From Sinotaia quadrata (lineage: Eukaryota > Mollusca > Gastropoda > Architaenioglossa > Viviparidae): a stretch of 64,000 nucleotides of DNA. How positions within the stretch are numbered: the first letter of the stretch is position 1; each line of letters opens with the position of its first letter. A program made the translations under genes and the position numbers. Location of the stretch: positions 119,644,473 to 119,708,472 of the forward strand of contig CM054180.1 of the NCBI GenBank assembly GCA_028829895.1. Reading direction: 5' to 3'. Under the pieces are notes generated by a model. That model was not told the origin of the DNA. It did not search any database and was given only the letters and a program-made list of their open reading frames with translations. This document shows positions 22,801-36,345 of the stretch, piece after piece.

Positions 22801-24246
22801 CTTATCCAATATTCTTTGTAAGTATATATTTGTTTTATTAATGCAAATTTCAGTTCAAATGATAGTGATGTTCGCTAATTAAAATTTCATCATAAGCTTT
22901 ATGAACCGTGACTTAAAAAATAATGCTAACAATATGTCCAATATTCTACAAGGCATTAAAACATTTTATCCATATAACAGCAAATTGATATTTTTTAACG
23001 GATATATTTCTGTTGGTCGCCCGTAAACTAATTAAAATCTAGGACAACACAATATTTGAGATAAATACTTCCCAGTTGCTCATCCACCCCCCAAATGAGC
23101 ATTCCTCACAAAACATAGAACTAAAAATTGAGAATACATTCATGACATTTATGATGGATTTTTCAGAAAATGAAGATGATAAGAAATGACAAAGATAAGA
23201 AGAGAATTAATAAAGAATTTATTAAAAGGAAATATAAAACAATCAAATCAAGATTTACGTAAGTTACTATTTAAATAAATGGTCTAGGTATCTCAGAGAG
23301 ATCTAGTCTGCCCTAAGAGTTTCTCTTTCTATCTATCAGTTTTCCCCAAAGAATGCTTACCATTCTTTCACAGTTCTTCCTTTAATCTCGTGACAAAACA
23401 GTCCCGTAAAATATTCGGCACAAATAGAGTACACTCAAGACAAAGCAAACTTTAATGTTAGAACACACCAAAATTAAGCTCGATTGGACACTCAAACCTC
23501 ATTCTGATTGCATTCAAGACGTCCATATGGTAGCTATGATTTTAAAAGAGCAAACAGACAAACACAACCCACAAAAAGGTCATTAATGATGGAAAAGAAG
23601 TTGTTCCATTATGCATTGAACAAGGTAAAGTGTCACATTAGGCTGTTTCATTATGGTGTGTGAAATTGTACAATCGAAATTGTGGTTGTGAAAGCAAGAT
23701 AGGATAAATTACAGCAGCTGATGATTACGTTGTGCCAAAACAATAATGCATAGGATGCTATGCTGTTCCAAAATAATTTCTTTAAGCGCTATAACTGGCA
23801 TGAAACTATTTCAATGTTAGATAGGAAAATATCGCTTTGCAACATCACCCACCCCACAAGTTCTGAAGAGAACACTCTGCTCACTGGCTGCTTCTCGTCG
23901 TCTTTCTCTATAGCAACAGCGGCCGTGATTGTAGCAGAATCTTGATGGAATCTAGGTACTGGAATCTAGTTTTCCACCGGAACCTTGAGAGAATCTAGAT
24001 ACTGGAATTTTAGATTGAACCTCGATGGAACCTCGATCATGAATTCTAAAGCTGTAACATATATGATGGTTCATGCGTCCATGCTCGGTTTCACTAAGTG
24101 TTAAGTCTGCAACCTTATTCTCGTTCTTATAATTATTATATTTTTACAATTTTGCAAATTAAATTCTTTCAGTCGAGAGTAAAATTATAAGTTTACAACA
24201 ATTCAAAATTTAGCAAGAATTCACAATAAAAATGCAAATAAAATCT

Positions 24247-24747
24247 GTTTGGCAAAAATTTATGGAGTATTCACAATCAATAATGTCTTAACCCGAATCA
24301 AGTGATATTTTCTCCATGAAGTAGGAATCACTACCATCTGAATCTAGCTCAGTATCAGGCTCAGAATCAGAATTAATTACAACGATTTTCGTGAAACAAT
24401 TTTTTTTGCGGTAATACAGTAATTCATGATAAATTCAAGAAGGCGAGCAAAGACAAGTCCTTTGTTATGATTTTTAACGTGAGAATATGAGCATATAATA
24501 ATAAAATAGAACTTTTAAAAATATTAGTTTTATAAAATAGTATCTAATTTTGACGCACAACCTATTTTGTAAGTAAAATGTTTTTAAAATAATATTTTGT
24601 ATGTAAGTTTAGGACTGATGGATATTTTTTTGACCTCGATTGAAGAGAGTTAAACGAGATGCAGTTCCTCTGATACACTTATTTCAAGCGAAAGAAAACT
24701 CAGCAAGAAATTTCCAAACAACACGTACATCACTAATTTCGGAGCTA
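24247..24747 (+). repeat. 5.16-kb repeat, truncated next unit after copy B
   Basis: It repeats the first ~500 bases of the unit (GGCAAAAATTTATGGAG to CACTAATTTCGGAGCT) and then stops abruptly, so copy B was once followed by another unit in tandem. Confidence 0.9.
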
Positions 24748-24759
24748 TCTTTATTTCAG

Positions 24760-24904
24760 GACATGTTGTAAGCGATGTAGTAAAGAAGAAGACGAAGCAG
24801 AAAGAAGACAAAAAGGAAGAAAGAAAAAAGAAAGAAGAACGAAAGAAAGAGGAAAAAAGGAGAAGAGCAATGCAAATAAAAGACGTGTTTGTTTTTTTAA
24901 ATGA
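24760..24904 (+). CDS. Candidate terminal exon, Cys- and Lys/Glu-rich (unproven)
   Basis: An acceptor-like TCTTTATTTCAG ends at 24759. The frame that begins TCCKRCSKEEDEAERRQ stays open for 47 codons to TGA 24902-24904. It is dominated by AAG/GAA codons from purine-rich DNA, so openness means little. It lies directly next to the truncated repeat border. No family is recognised and no upstream exon was found. Confidence 0.15.
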
Positions 24905-27900
24905 TGACTTCAGCTGAAGATTATATACATCCTAATTACAGTCTAGGTACCTCTTGGCTGCGTTCGCTTATGGGGAGTTACTTTTCCTGATCGTAAAATA
25001 TAATGTTCTTCATCTCACCCCTCCACCCCTCTCCCCCGAGGTGTGTTTGAGAACCTGGCTAAGGCGTGCATGAGTGCTTGCGATTTGCGTCATCATTCCT
25101 GCGTGCAAAGTAGCACAGTGCTTAAAGTGAGTGCGATCTATGTCATCATTCCTGCGTGCAAAGTAGCACAGTGTTTACGTGAGTGCGATACACGTCATCA
25201 GGCATTTGCGAAATACGTATGCCACCCAGGTCATCGAAGAAGTGTATGGTAGATGATTTCATAGTTTCTCTGTGCAAAGAAGTTCAGAATGAAGTGTGCA
25301 TGTGAAAATGAAGTTCGTGTTGTGTGCGTGTGTGTGTGTGTGTGTTTGTTTGTTTGTATAAAAATCAGTCTCTCCGTATAATGGAGCTTTTTATGTGGTT
25401 AAAATGTTACTACAACAAAACCTTACTTAACATTTCTTCATGATTGTCTTGTTCAGAAGTCAGACACAATTCAACAACCAAGATAGCAAATCTTCATTCC
25501 TGTGTTGAATGCGTTTCACAATTACTCTATATAATAAAATACCTTCTGCTGAAGGCGGCTACCGTAATCCTGCAAAAACGAGCTCCACTGGCAGATACTG
25601 GATGCCGCAACAGCGGTAATCCTGCAGCAAGCGTTGCTGTACTGATTAACTCGAAGAAAATGACTTAAGGGCAGATCCGTATATATTCATTTCGAAATTA
25701 TTAATCATAAAACTACAGTAAATATGAATGGCCATTTCCAAAATTAACACATTGAACTCCTAGGACAATGGCGTTCGCAGTAATCAAGTTATACGTGGTC
25801 CAGAAAAATACAAATTAAAGAAAAGTAAATAAAATCTGTAACGCTACCCATATTTTGTCTTCTTGATTTCCCTTCACACACTTCCTTTCACACACTTCCT
25901 TTCACAAGTCCCAAATCACAAAACCGCCGTCCATTCAGTCGCTTAAAGATATACGCATACAAAGAAATATATTTACATTTTGTTGGTCAGAGGGTGGTCT
26001 GATACCACATCAAGTGCAAAAGTGTGCGAAAGTGTCTGATAAAAATCAAAAGCCATCTCTCTTTCGTCAGTGTGTTTAGGTGTCTGACACCGAATAAAAA
26101 GCTTTCAGTGCGATTGTCAGTTAGCAAATGTGGAGTGGGAATCATGGACGTCATACACTCTATGCGAGTTAGCAGAGCACTGGTATTATAATAAGAAAGA
26201 CCAAAGGAACATAAGAATGGAATAATTAAATTAGAGCTTGAGAAATGTCCTTCGCATGCAACGTGATGCAATCCTGAATTACAAAATCCAGTGATCTCAC
26301 AAACAGATCTACAGACTTATAATTATTTTGTCTGGAAAATTACTATAGGGACAAATTACGCCTATACTGGTTTCGAGTGCACGCTGACAAAGGGACATGG
26401 ATCCACTTGCCCAGACACTAAGATTTTAGTTACACTCTCATCAGCAAAAGCGGGCAACAAGTGGCGAGTTGTGGAGTTACAATCCAAGTTTAATTAAAGT
26501 GTCAGGGCTTTGCGTTGGAAACACTGTTTATGCAGATTTAACATCACAAAGTCACAAGTATTAGTACGATTTGAAATCATTATTATTATATTTGAAATAT
26601 TATTATGAAGTAAGATAATTTTATCTTTTAATTAATTTAATAACAGCATGCGAAGGTGGGCGGATATGCAAGAGTAGAGGAAAATGCCTGGGTTATACAG
26701 TTCCTGATTTCTGGGTATCATCTAATGATCAATGAATTGACTGAACAATAGCAAGCAATTTAATAGTGACTGAAAAGTTATCATAGGGAATGTGGCCTCT
26801 AAGACGTGTGGCTGCATGGCCACACAGCTCATTAGAAAATGCCATGCAGCAGGTTCAAAATTCTGCAGGCACAAGTTTTGGTAGCAAACTCTCAAACAAC
26901 CACCAGTTCCCCCAAACAGGAAAATGTTCCCCACACACACTGGAAAAATATATTAGAGGGAACATTGATCATAGGTTAAGGTTTTTATTTTGTTTGTGGG
27001 GGAGGGGCGGCAGAACCCCAGTCATCTATCTGACAAATAAAACGGTCAGATTAAGTGAAAGGTGAGAATAGTGCACTAATGATTTGTCCGCTCGCTCTAA
27101 TTAAACATCCCTTGTAAGAACTAAAACCAACATACCCCGACTTAAAATCTTGACTGGATTGACAGGATCAAATCTCTTGATCACTTTTGGTGGGCCCAAG
27201 TGGTTTAGAATTCCATCGAACAATAAGACACACTGGCACAGATTAACTAAGTTAAACTGTGTTCTTAATTTTGGTTCTCTTCCTTGAAGCCAGTAATGGC
27301 CACAAGAAAGTAGCAGCACAAATAAAATAATATTAATACGCAGTCTCCACAAGCAACTGTTCGTAATGGAAAAGGGAGGACAAAAAATAGATGGGGTGGG
27401 GGTGGTATACCCAAAAGCTATGAGAAGAAGAATATACGCAGCTGATAACTACATATATAAACCTCTCTCCCTTCCCACTCCTTCCGGGTCAGACAGAGAC
27501 AATAGCAGGCTTTGTCACCGATGACGTATCTGAGTTCCCGTGTCTATGGGATCACTTTTCACACAAGGGGTTTCTTTGACAACCATATTTCTACTGTCTT
27601 ATGGCTGTTGGCGTCCAAGTGCGAAGTTTGTATAGGAAGCTTAGCGGTAGCATAATATGGTTGAAAGGGTAAGAGTTAATGGTTCAAGGCATCTGTTGCT
27701 GCAGCCGGCAATATACGAATCTGTAGGCTGTAGAGCAACGAATATATTTTATACAGTGTGTGCCCGCTATTGCTTCTCTTGCATGTGATACTGACATAGT
27801 ATGGCGTTTCATACAGAATTCTCTCCCTTACAAACACTATGTGATACAAGGAAATTAGTACAATATAGAGTACAGTGAATTTGAATTTGAATATAAATTC

Positions 27901-27926
27901 AAAGATCGTTGTACACAATGTCCGGA
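24905..27926. other. No gene seen; minor repeats
   Basis: It contains a 53-bp tandem repeat with about 2.4 copies (25081-25203, CGTCATCATTCCTGCGTGCA), a short GT run (25322-25345) and a CTTTCACACACTTC triplet (25870-25910). Open frames of 60-94 codons here have no recognisable domain. Confidence 0.5.
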
Positions 27927-28035
27927 ACATTGTATCTCATGTCTTGGTCCATTGTGCCTCATGTCATGATCCATTGTACCTCATGCCATAGCCCAATCTG
28001 TCTCATGTCATGATCCACTGTGCCTCGAGTATGGT
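27927..28035. repeat. ~27-bp degenerate tandem repeat
   Basis: Four or five copies of a CATTGTGCCTCATGTCATGATC-like unit. Confidence 0.7.
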
Positions 28036-28783
28036 GCACTGTTCAATAAAGGAGCACAGACTGTAGCGACTGTTTAACCTCCTAAAAGCGGATGCTACTA
28101 TAGTATTAATTTCTCTGTATAGTTGTATCGTAATCGGTATGTGTTATCTGTTACTTATTTCACAGTCTTAGGATGAAGTTGACATATTGGCAATTTTATT
28201 CCTCAAAGGGAAACAAGTTGTTGCGTGCTTTTATAATTGAAAACAAACAAAACAAAACACACTGCCACTTCTCTCGGATTCACGTTTTCTTAATAATCAT
28301 TATTAAAGAAACAAAGTCTACTTGTTTGTTTGTTAGTTGTTTTTCTTTTCTTGATGTGGGATTTTCCCACCCTTTTGAAGTCCTCGCGAACGGACGCAAG
28401 CGTCAAATGAGAAATTGATGCGCTGGAAAGGAAAAGGCATAGAGCTTTGGGGAAGGAGGGTACTGGCTGTTTGTGTGAAGTTTGGTGGGTTCTCTGGGTG
28501 ACGGTGTTGCCTGGGCAGTGATCAAAGGCTTGCTCTGTAGGCAGTCAAGGGATCGTTCATGAAGGCGAGGCCTGAGGTTCACTAGACCAGATTTATCGTC
28601 TCACCTTCGGCCAAAGACCGATACAGGACCTCTGAGAGCGAAGAACAAGCCGGTCTCAAACTTAGACTTGAGCTTCATTGAAAGATTAGCAGTGTATATG
28701 CCCATAGCGAATGCGAGTAGGTGTTGGACTCCACCTATATTTAAAAAATAATTTGTGAAGTAACATTTATCACCATGCAAGTG

Positions 28784-28839
<56 letters not shown>

Positions 28840-29954
28840 TGTGTGTGTGTGTGTGTGTGAGTGAGCAAACAAGCGTCAAATTTCTCCCTAAAATGCCTAT
28901 TTCGTTTTATATTCGCGTCCTTGTCCTCTTTTTGCTCTGTGTGAGGTTGCAAGGCTGCGTAGGCAGCTTACATTGTGGTAAGACAGGAAAAAACGAAATC
29001 CAACCCAAGAACAACTGTCTGTTTGATCTAATCTAATCGTTTGAAGATGAAGAGGTTGAAGAAGTAAAAAACAAACAAAAAATATACAGTGCCTGCATAG
29101 CGTCCCTGTTTACGAAACACCAAAAGTTTACGCAAGTCGGTAAACATTTCCCTTGTCAGAGTTACCTCCCCGACATGTGACCTAAATTTACCAGATTCTT
29201 ATCTGCACTCAGCCAGACCCGGGGAGAGTCCGTGTAATATGTAGAGAAATATTTTATTTTGCAAACAAAGACCACACAAACAAACCTTATTTCTATATAC
29301 CTTGTGAACAAGGCCACTGACACAGGACCTTCCTTATTCCTGGCCTCTGTTCTGTGGAAAATGGGCAATATTCTGTAAGCAGGAAAAAAATATTGAGAAA
29401 GGGGGGGGGGGGCGGGGAGTAGCAACACAACTTTATCATCCTTTGTTTTCACCAAACCGTCACAGCGGATACCGTTTGCCCTTGAAAAACAAATGCTCTT
29501 TTACCCTAATCAAATGACTGAATTGCTTTGGCGCTTTGCACGCCATCAAACCAAGAAGGTGGCGGTGGGTGTTAGGGGGCCGTTTATTGAGAACGCTCAG
29601 TGCACCCGTATTTTGATTTCTCTTGTAATGTATATGCCCTACTTTGTCCATTTTTTATTTGCCAGCGAATCTGAGAGGAAGTGACGCAATCAGAAGAGCA
29701 CGTCACAGAGAAACATTACAGAAAGAGGGTAGTGACGTCGAAGGCAGGACCCTAGTCCTCTTTTCAGGTAGTATGTTTCTCACTTCACGGCGGAGAGGGC
29801 AAATTGACTATCTATTTCCCTAGGTGAGAGATAAATGTAGTGCTGATGAAATAGGCTTCGCACGCTTAAACTGTATTAGCAGAGCACAGAAAAATATAAA
29901 AACGAGAAAAGAACTTACTCAAAACTATCACCCTGTGGCATGCGGGGTTAGAAG
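28036..29954. other. No gene seen; GT tract and G run
   Basis: A (GT)n tract lies at 28785-28866. A run of eleven G followed by CGGGG lies at 29401-29416. No supported coding region. Confidence 0.5.
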
Positions 29955-30122
29955 CAGGGCCATCTTAACAGCATTATAGGCCCACGGGCAAAGCAGTGCA
30001 CAGGGGCCCTACCTACACAAACACTCAAAGGAATAAAAATTGACAGCAAGTCACAACATACTTAGATTAGGATCGGGCCCCCGGGCAAGTGCCCATCATG
30101 CCCGTGAGTTAAGACGTCACTG
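29955..30122. mobile_element. hAT-like MITE, family 2 (168 bp)
   Basis: It starts CAGGGCCATCTTAACAGC and ends (reverse strand) CAGTGACGTCTTAACTCA, giving inverted termini of about 18 bp. Flanking 8-mers GTTAGAAG (29947-29954) and GTTAGACG (30123-30130) differ at one base, as expected for an 8-bp hAT target duplication. It has no coding capacity. Confidence 0.7.
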
Positions 30123-30130
30123 GTTAGACG

Positions 30131-30647
30131 TTTTTTTAAAAAATGAATTAAACTAACAATAAAAACGCTCAGTGGACAGACCACACACATCACCATCCTT
30201 CAATATTTATGTCAGGTATTACGTAGTGTTTAATAATTAGTCACTAATAAAGAACTACCAATTCCCTTACCCCAAACCTGAGAAGAAAGAGACAATACAA
30301 AACGAGTAATGAATGAGCACTAAGCATTTAAGAATATATTTTTCATTTGACAGAAATGCGTAGGGGTCGGCAACGATAATGCGTGTATAATTACGACGAC
30401 GTCTGTGGCCTGTACCTCCCTCTCTCCCGTCGGCGACAGAATTGAGCATACATCGGAATACAGATGGCTCACAGATCGCTAAGAAAAGAACAATAACTCT
30501 TCCCCTATGTATCGAGTTAACGCACCTGGCATAGGTCATCCTAGTTTTAGAAAAAAATGAGACTGCAAGACGAAGACAGTTCATGCCTGTTTAGTCTTTG
30601 TCAGAGGTCAGACCGGACGTTCCTTCCACAATTAACTTAAATGAATT
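30131..30647. other. No gene seen
   Basis: Unique AT-rich sequence between two MITEs. The open frame on the minus strand (30267-30584) has no recognisable domain. Confidence 0.4.
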
Positions 30648-30655
30648 GAATAGAA

Positions 30656-30875
30656 CATGGGTGCACAAACCGCGAGCCGAATGCGGCCCGAGACAGGGCT
30701 CTATGCGCCCCCCCACCCACCCACCCGGAGGACTTTTGGATGTTACGAATGTAAAGCACATTATTTCATTATTTGTGTTTTTTCTTTTTTCTACTGAGCC
30801 ATCCATGTGGCGGATCTCCACGCACTATCAATTGGAAATTTGGTCCTCTTGGCCTATAAAGTTTGTGCGCCACTG
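30656..30875. mobile_element. hAT-like MITE, family 1 (220 bp)
   Basis: The ends are CATGGGTGCACAAAC on the left and, on the reverse strand, CAGTGGCGCACAAAC on the right; 12 of 15 positions match. A perfect 8-bp target duplication GAATAGAA flanks it (30648-30655 and 30876-30883). The interior is non-coding and GC-rich near the ends. This is the signature of a non-autonomous hAT element. Confidence 0.85.
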
Positions 30876-31584
30876 GAATAGAAGAAACGCACACTAAATT
30901 CTCAAACGAAGGACAAAATTTATCTTTTGGACAATGATGAGTAGAGAAAACAGTCTTTACCCCCGTCCTCCACCTTGCTCTCACATCTCTCTGCATCGGC
31001 AACTGACAACACGAGAAGATGGATACATCCATGGGTCGACCCACACAATATGGCGAGAGCGTGTCTCTACTGATATCCTTCTCCTCGATAAGCGGCAAAA
31101 ATAATATAATGCCGAATGCGACACCGACTTCCACCCCCCAACCCCCAACCCGACCACCTTCCCAGTCCAGTTAGGAAAGGCAAGTCCCTCCAAAGCCATC
31201 GAGAGCCTGAGAACGTCCCAAGAGAAAAGGCCCCACACCAGCCCGGGGCAAGGGACGGAAGCAAACGTAGTCACTCCCACCCTAGCTCCCTTCTTCACCC
31301 ACTCAATCTTAAATCCAAACCGAAACACTTTCTATCTAATCCCCTCCCTTGGCAACAAAATCACCAAAGGGAAAAATCCAAACACGAAAGAAAGAAAACT
31401 AAACGTCGGTCTGAATTTCTGAAATGGTAAATGCCTTGTTTCTTGTGTGGACCGTTTTATATTGCTATTTTTCTTTTGTCTGTGGTCATTGTAATTGAAA
31501 AGGGTAAATAACCTGTCCAAATAAGCATTGAGTACCATACACATGCCATATCATGTATCATGCTTTGAAATGTCATACACATAT

Positions 31585-31605
31585 CAGGGGTGCACAAACT
31601 TTTTA
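31585..31605 (+). mobile_element. Fragment of hAT-like MITE family 1
   Basis: CAGGGGTGCACAAACTTTTT matches the terminus of the element at 30656. No partner terminus was found in the next 400 bases. Confidence 0.5.
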
Positions 31606-32840
31606 AGTATATTATACTGGAACCGAAATTTCTCACATTTCCAATATTCACGTTCTTACACATCACAATTTTACTCATAATTGAGTAAACTATTTGCTTG
31701 TTTGCTGTTATGAGTTCCGCCATTAATTGTAATTTAGAGTTTAACATTAATCTGAAACATTTTAAAAGCATGTGACAAATGAGATTTTATCATATGTCTA
31801 ATCGTACCTTTTTTATCTTTACAATTAAATTTTAAAAACTCCATCATATAATATCTTGTACCTAAATGCCTCACTCTTACATTTAACAGTTATATATAAC
31901 ATTAACTGAATTTATTACTATAACATACTGCTGACGTCAGCCTATCAACATAGCCACCAATCACAGGCATCTCACGGAAGACTCATAGTAGCGACATGGT
32001 GTTTTCAATTTAGCAGTACTTTTTGTTTAAAGCGCTGCCTGCCTAGAGTTACGGCCCGTTCGTACGCTGCATCAGCGCCATCACGAAATCGATTCCATAA
32101 ATTAACTCTCTTTAGCGTCGGAAAACTCAAGAAGTCGTAAGTACTGGGGCCCAAACAAGGATCAATAAGTAGATGAGTGGTTCCGAAAAGTCCCCATTTT
32201 AAGATCGTTCGGTCGGATTGTAGTACTTTCGGGAATCGCATGGGGGAGAGAGAGAGTGGTTAATAATTTAATTCGACGTCTGCCATACTGATCTGCGGGA
32301 TTCCGGAGGTGCCCGTATGTCTTTAGAACTGTCATTAGTTGGACATTTTGATATTGTAGAATTCTTTATGGTCGATTGATAACTTTAGTTGATGAATGAA
32401 GACAAAACAATTTATACTCAGACACACACACAAAATACAGACAACAACAACTATTGTATTGGAAAAGCCAAGTGAACTGAATTATTCCTGACACTGTTGG
32501 AAAGTTCTGTTTTTGACAGTACCGCGGGTTCCGATGCCAGCATCCATCCGATGGCGGCGGTTTCATCCGGAAGTTCGATCCCATCATAATAGCCCTTCAG
32601 GACACTACTTTTTACGATATTCTTCATCAGCCGCCATGGCGAATGAGCGTGGGGTCACGCATTTTATGAACTGAAGAACTGGAAGAGACAACAGTTATTG
32701 ATTTATTTATAAAATGTCCGAAGATTTCTGAGCACTAAGAACGATCTGAAAGTGGTTCTTTATGGTAGCACGCGCCATTAAACGCCATTTAGCCCCCCAA
32801 AATGACAAAGAGGAATCCGCCATTTGTTTGAGTAGAGGAA
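31606..32840. other. No gene seen
   Basis: AT-rich sequence without recognised genes or repeats apart from the microsatellite that follows. Confidence 0.4.
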
Positions 32841-32959
<119 letters not shown>

Positions 32960-33189
32960 TTTTGTGAGTGCTTGGGTATGTGATACGCACTAAATAACGT
33001 CTTAACTGCAGTGAAAGGTGGTGTAAGATGTTTTCTAGATTTTCTAAAAGTGGAGAGACAGAAAGTAGGCTCAGGAGGTGACCCTGTCAATGCCTATGTT
33101 AACCGTCATTGTGATCGAGTCGGAAATCAATTTCTGTGAACACAGGAACCCGAAACAAGAGACTCCATATCTGCAGTACACGCCACTTA

Positions 33190-33715
33190 ACTGCGATGGT
33201 GTACGAGTAACTTCAATGGTGGTCGAGTAACCTGAAAGGTAGAGGAATAACTTCAATGGTGGTCGAGTAACCTGAAAGGTAGAGGAATAACTTCAATGGT
33301 GGTCGAGTAACCTGAAAGGTAGAGGAATAACTTCAATGGTGGTCGACTAACCTGAAAGGTAGAGGAATAACTTCAATGGTGGTCGAGTAACCTGAAAGGT
33401 AGAGGAATAACTTCAATGGTGGTCGAGTAACCTGAAAGGTAGAGGAATAACTTCAATGGTGGTCGAGTAACTTCAATGGTGGTCGAGTAACTTCAATGGT
33501 GGTCGAGTAACTTCAATAGTAGGCAAATAATTGCAATGGTGGACGAATAACTGCAGTGGTGGATGAATAAATGTAGTGGTGGATAACTGCAATGGTGAAT
33601 GAATAACTGCAGTGGTGAATGAATAACTGCAATGGTGGACGAATAACTGCAATGGTGGATAACTGCAATGGTGGATGAATAACTGCAATGGTGGACTAGT
33701 AATTGTAATGGTGTG
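33190..33715. repeat. 20-bp minisatellite with 40-bp higher-order dimers
   Basis: Two related 20-mers, CTTCAATGGTGGTCGAGTAA and CCTGAAAGGTAGAGGAATAA, alternate as a 40-bp dimer about six times. Then three or four tandem copies of the first monomer follow, then diverged CTGCAATGGTGGACGAATAA-type monomers. Confidence 0.9.
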
Positions 33716-33849
33716 CGAGCCTAAATTTGCAGATCTTAAACGCAGTAAAACTTAAAGGAAAACTGTTTTAAAAAATAAAGCAATAACGACAACCCAGTAC
33801 ATCTCGGTGAGTTCCGTTGAAACACCAAGGGCACCCCGTTCTGTGTAAT

Positions 33850-34350
33850 AAGACAATACTCACACTTCACACCTCATAGCGTGAATAACAGAATAATCCT
33901 CACACCATGACAATTAGCATAGCCTACAGAACACAGCAATCAATCGTCACACTTTGACAATCATCACAACCAGAATAACACAGCGATCCTTGCACCATGA
34001 CAATCTTCACAGCCAGAGGAACACTTCAGTCACCAGAATATGACAATCACCACAGCTTGAATAACAGCAATCATTAAATTATGACAATCATCACAGAAAG
34101 AGGCATATATTAATCATCAGTTTAGTTTATGATAATCACCACTGTTTGAATAATAGCAATCCTTAAACCTTGACAATCATCACAGACAGAGGAACATATC
34201 AATCATCAGATTATGACAATCATCACAGCCTGAATTAATAACAATCCTTCAACCATGACAGTCATCACAACTGGAGGAACACATCAATCATCAGACAATG
34301 ACAATCACCATAGCCCGAAGAACACAAAAGTCTCCACACCATGACAATAA
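33850..34350. repeat. Degenerate tandem repeat, irregular 55-60 bp spacing
   Basis: Recurring blocks of ACAATCATCACAG, GAATAACA and CAATCATCAG with a spacing of roughly 55-60 bases and strong divergence. It looks like an old minisatellite. Confidence 0.6.
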
Positions 34351-35926
34351 GTAAAAAAAAAGAACCTGAAAAAATTAAGTCAAATTACTTCACGAAAATT
34401 CTCTAATCCAATAGAAACTTGAGAGTAATCCATAACTTAACGCAATATTTCCACTGCCGATATTGCAAAATTTTAGCTAAGAAAGAATTTCTTGCTGACC
34501 TCAATTTCTAGCTGTCAATAAAAGAGGCATTGTGATTTAAAATAAAATGTTTTATCCCATATTTTATCATCTATCCTCTAGTTGTCCAAACTGTCATTTG
34601 GCTTTCATGTAACTGTCTTTCTTGTTTGTTATCTTAACCTTTCTTGCATATGATACACTTAAGCTTTCCAGAATTTGATAAAGTTTTAAAAGAAGCAACT
34701 TATAAAATGTATTTAATAATATTCTTAACAGTATTTTTTTTAAATGTATCCAAATCACGACAATATTGATTCACCATATCTTTTTGTATTCGCATGACTA
34801 TAGCTCCATAAGAACAGACATGAAAACATTGATATGAACAAAAAGGGATTTGCAAGACTCAAACTAAATTCGATTACAAACCACTGACCAGGAACTTAAA
34901 AGAAATGCGAATTGTCGTCTAGATCAATGGGATCAGTCATAGAAGTCGAAATCTAGAACTTTAGACGGAGTCGGATTAACGTTGGCGCCACACGTAACGC
35001 AGGTGGGTCATGGTCAACGTCTGAAGGAACTAGTGTATGGTAGTCCAAACGGAACACAATTTATTATTAGATATAAAGGCGTACCATAAAATAATTTTTC
35101 TTAAATTATTTATTTAATCGCCATGTTTGAAGCAAACAGTGATGAAATAAGGCCTGACTATTATGTCATAGTTTCAATGGGACCACTTACACACCATATG
35201 AACGGACCAGAACACGCTATGAGTATCAGTATATATTTTCTTTCAAGGTCTGCTCACAAACGAACCTTAATACTATGGTGAACACGGAGATCGCCCCTCG
35301 GCTCCCTTTTCGATGCCCTCCACTAATTGTCATTTAATGCTATGCTGGAGTAAGGGTTGTCGCATTTTCTTCAAGCAGAGGGAACGTGATGGAGGATGAT
35401 TATCTCCCCCACCCACCTCTCAGGTACCTTCCATTAACTGTCAATTAAGTCCATGATGGAGTGCGCGAGGTCACAGTTTCTTGCGAGTATGTCACAAGGG
35501 TTAACACGGGCGACGTGAAGGCAAAGCAGATCAAAATTACAGGACCTCCTAAATCGAAAATTGGTTTTGAAGGGTTCACCACCCACCCAACCACCCCGGC
35601 CATTGTATGTGTGTGTGTGTGTGTGTGTGTGTGCGTACACGCAGGCCTTGATTGATTTAGTTACTTCCGTCTAGCATTCGATAATTTAATTAATTTCTGC
35701 ACCAAAAGGAGGAGTTCGATTGAATAAGATAGCAGAAAAAGAAAACACCTACAGAGACTGATGACAGTGGTCATAATTAAAGGGCAACATGGCTTGTTGG
35801 TTCTAAGACCCCATTTTTAAGGTCTGGATGATTTCCTTTTTCCAGTTTAAAAGCTGACCGACTGATTTCGTTTGACAAATTTGTTTGGGATTTTGAATTT
35901 TCGCAAACAGAAGCACCTAGGGTAAG
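34351..35926. other. No gene seen
   Basis: Unique AT-rich sequence with one short GT tract (35605-35632). Confidence 0.4.
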
Positions 35927-36345
35927 TTTTCAGCAGTATATTGGGTAGAGATTGGGTGCGTTTTCAGCAGTATCAAAATTAGGTAGAGATTGGGTGAGTT
36001 TTCAGCAGTATGTATATTGGGTAGAGATTGGGTAAGTTTTCAGCAGTATATATATTGGGTAGAGATTGGGTGAGTTTTCAGCAGTATGTATATTGGGTAG
36101 AGATTGGGTGAGTTTTCAGCAGTATGTATATTGGATAGAGTTTGGGTGAGTTTTCAGCAGTATGTATATTGGGTAGAGATTGGGTACGTTTACAGCTGTG
36201 GAAAAGAAAGAAGCAGTAAATTGGGTAGAGACTGGGTAAGTTTACAGCTGTGGAAAAGAAAGAAGCAGTAAATTGGGTAGAGACTGGGTAAGTTTACAGC
36301 TGTGGAAAAGAAAGAAGCAGTAAATTGGGTAGAGACTGGGAAAAC
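35927..36345. repeat. Two adjoining minisatellites (~39 bp, then 54 bp)
   Basis: First come about seven copies of a GTTTTCAGCAGTATGTATAT / TGGGTAGAGATTGGGTGA unit. Then come three copies of a longer unit (GTTTACAGCTGTGGAAAAGA / AAGAAGCAGTAAATTGGGTA) that keeps the TTGGGTAGAGA(C/T)TGGGTAAG core. The second seems to be the first with extra sequence. Confidence 0.85.

Noticed and set aside
31116..31430. 104-codon proline/lysine-rich plus-strand frame
   Set aside because: Composition follows a local C-rich, A-rich stretch; no start context, splice sites or family.
33190..33715. CRISPR-like array of short repeats
   Set aside because: There are no unique spacers, the repeats touch each other, and the genome is eukaryotic.
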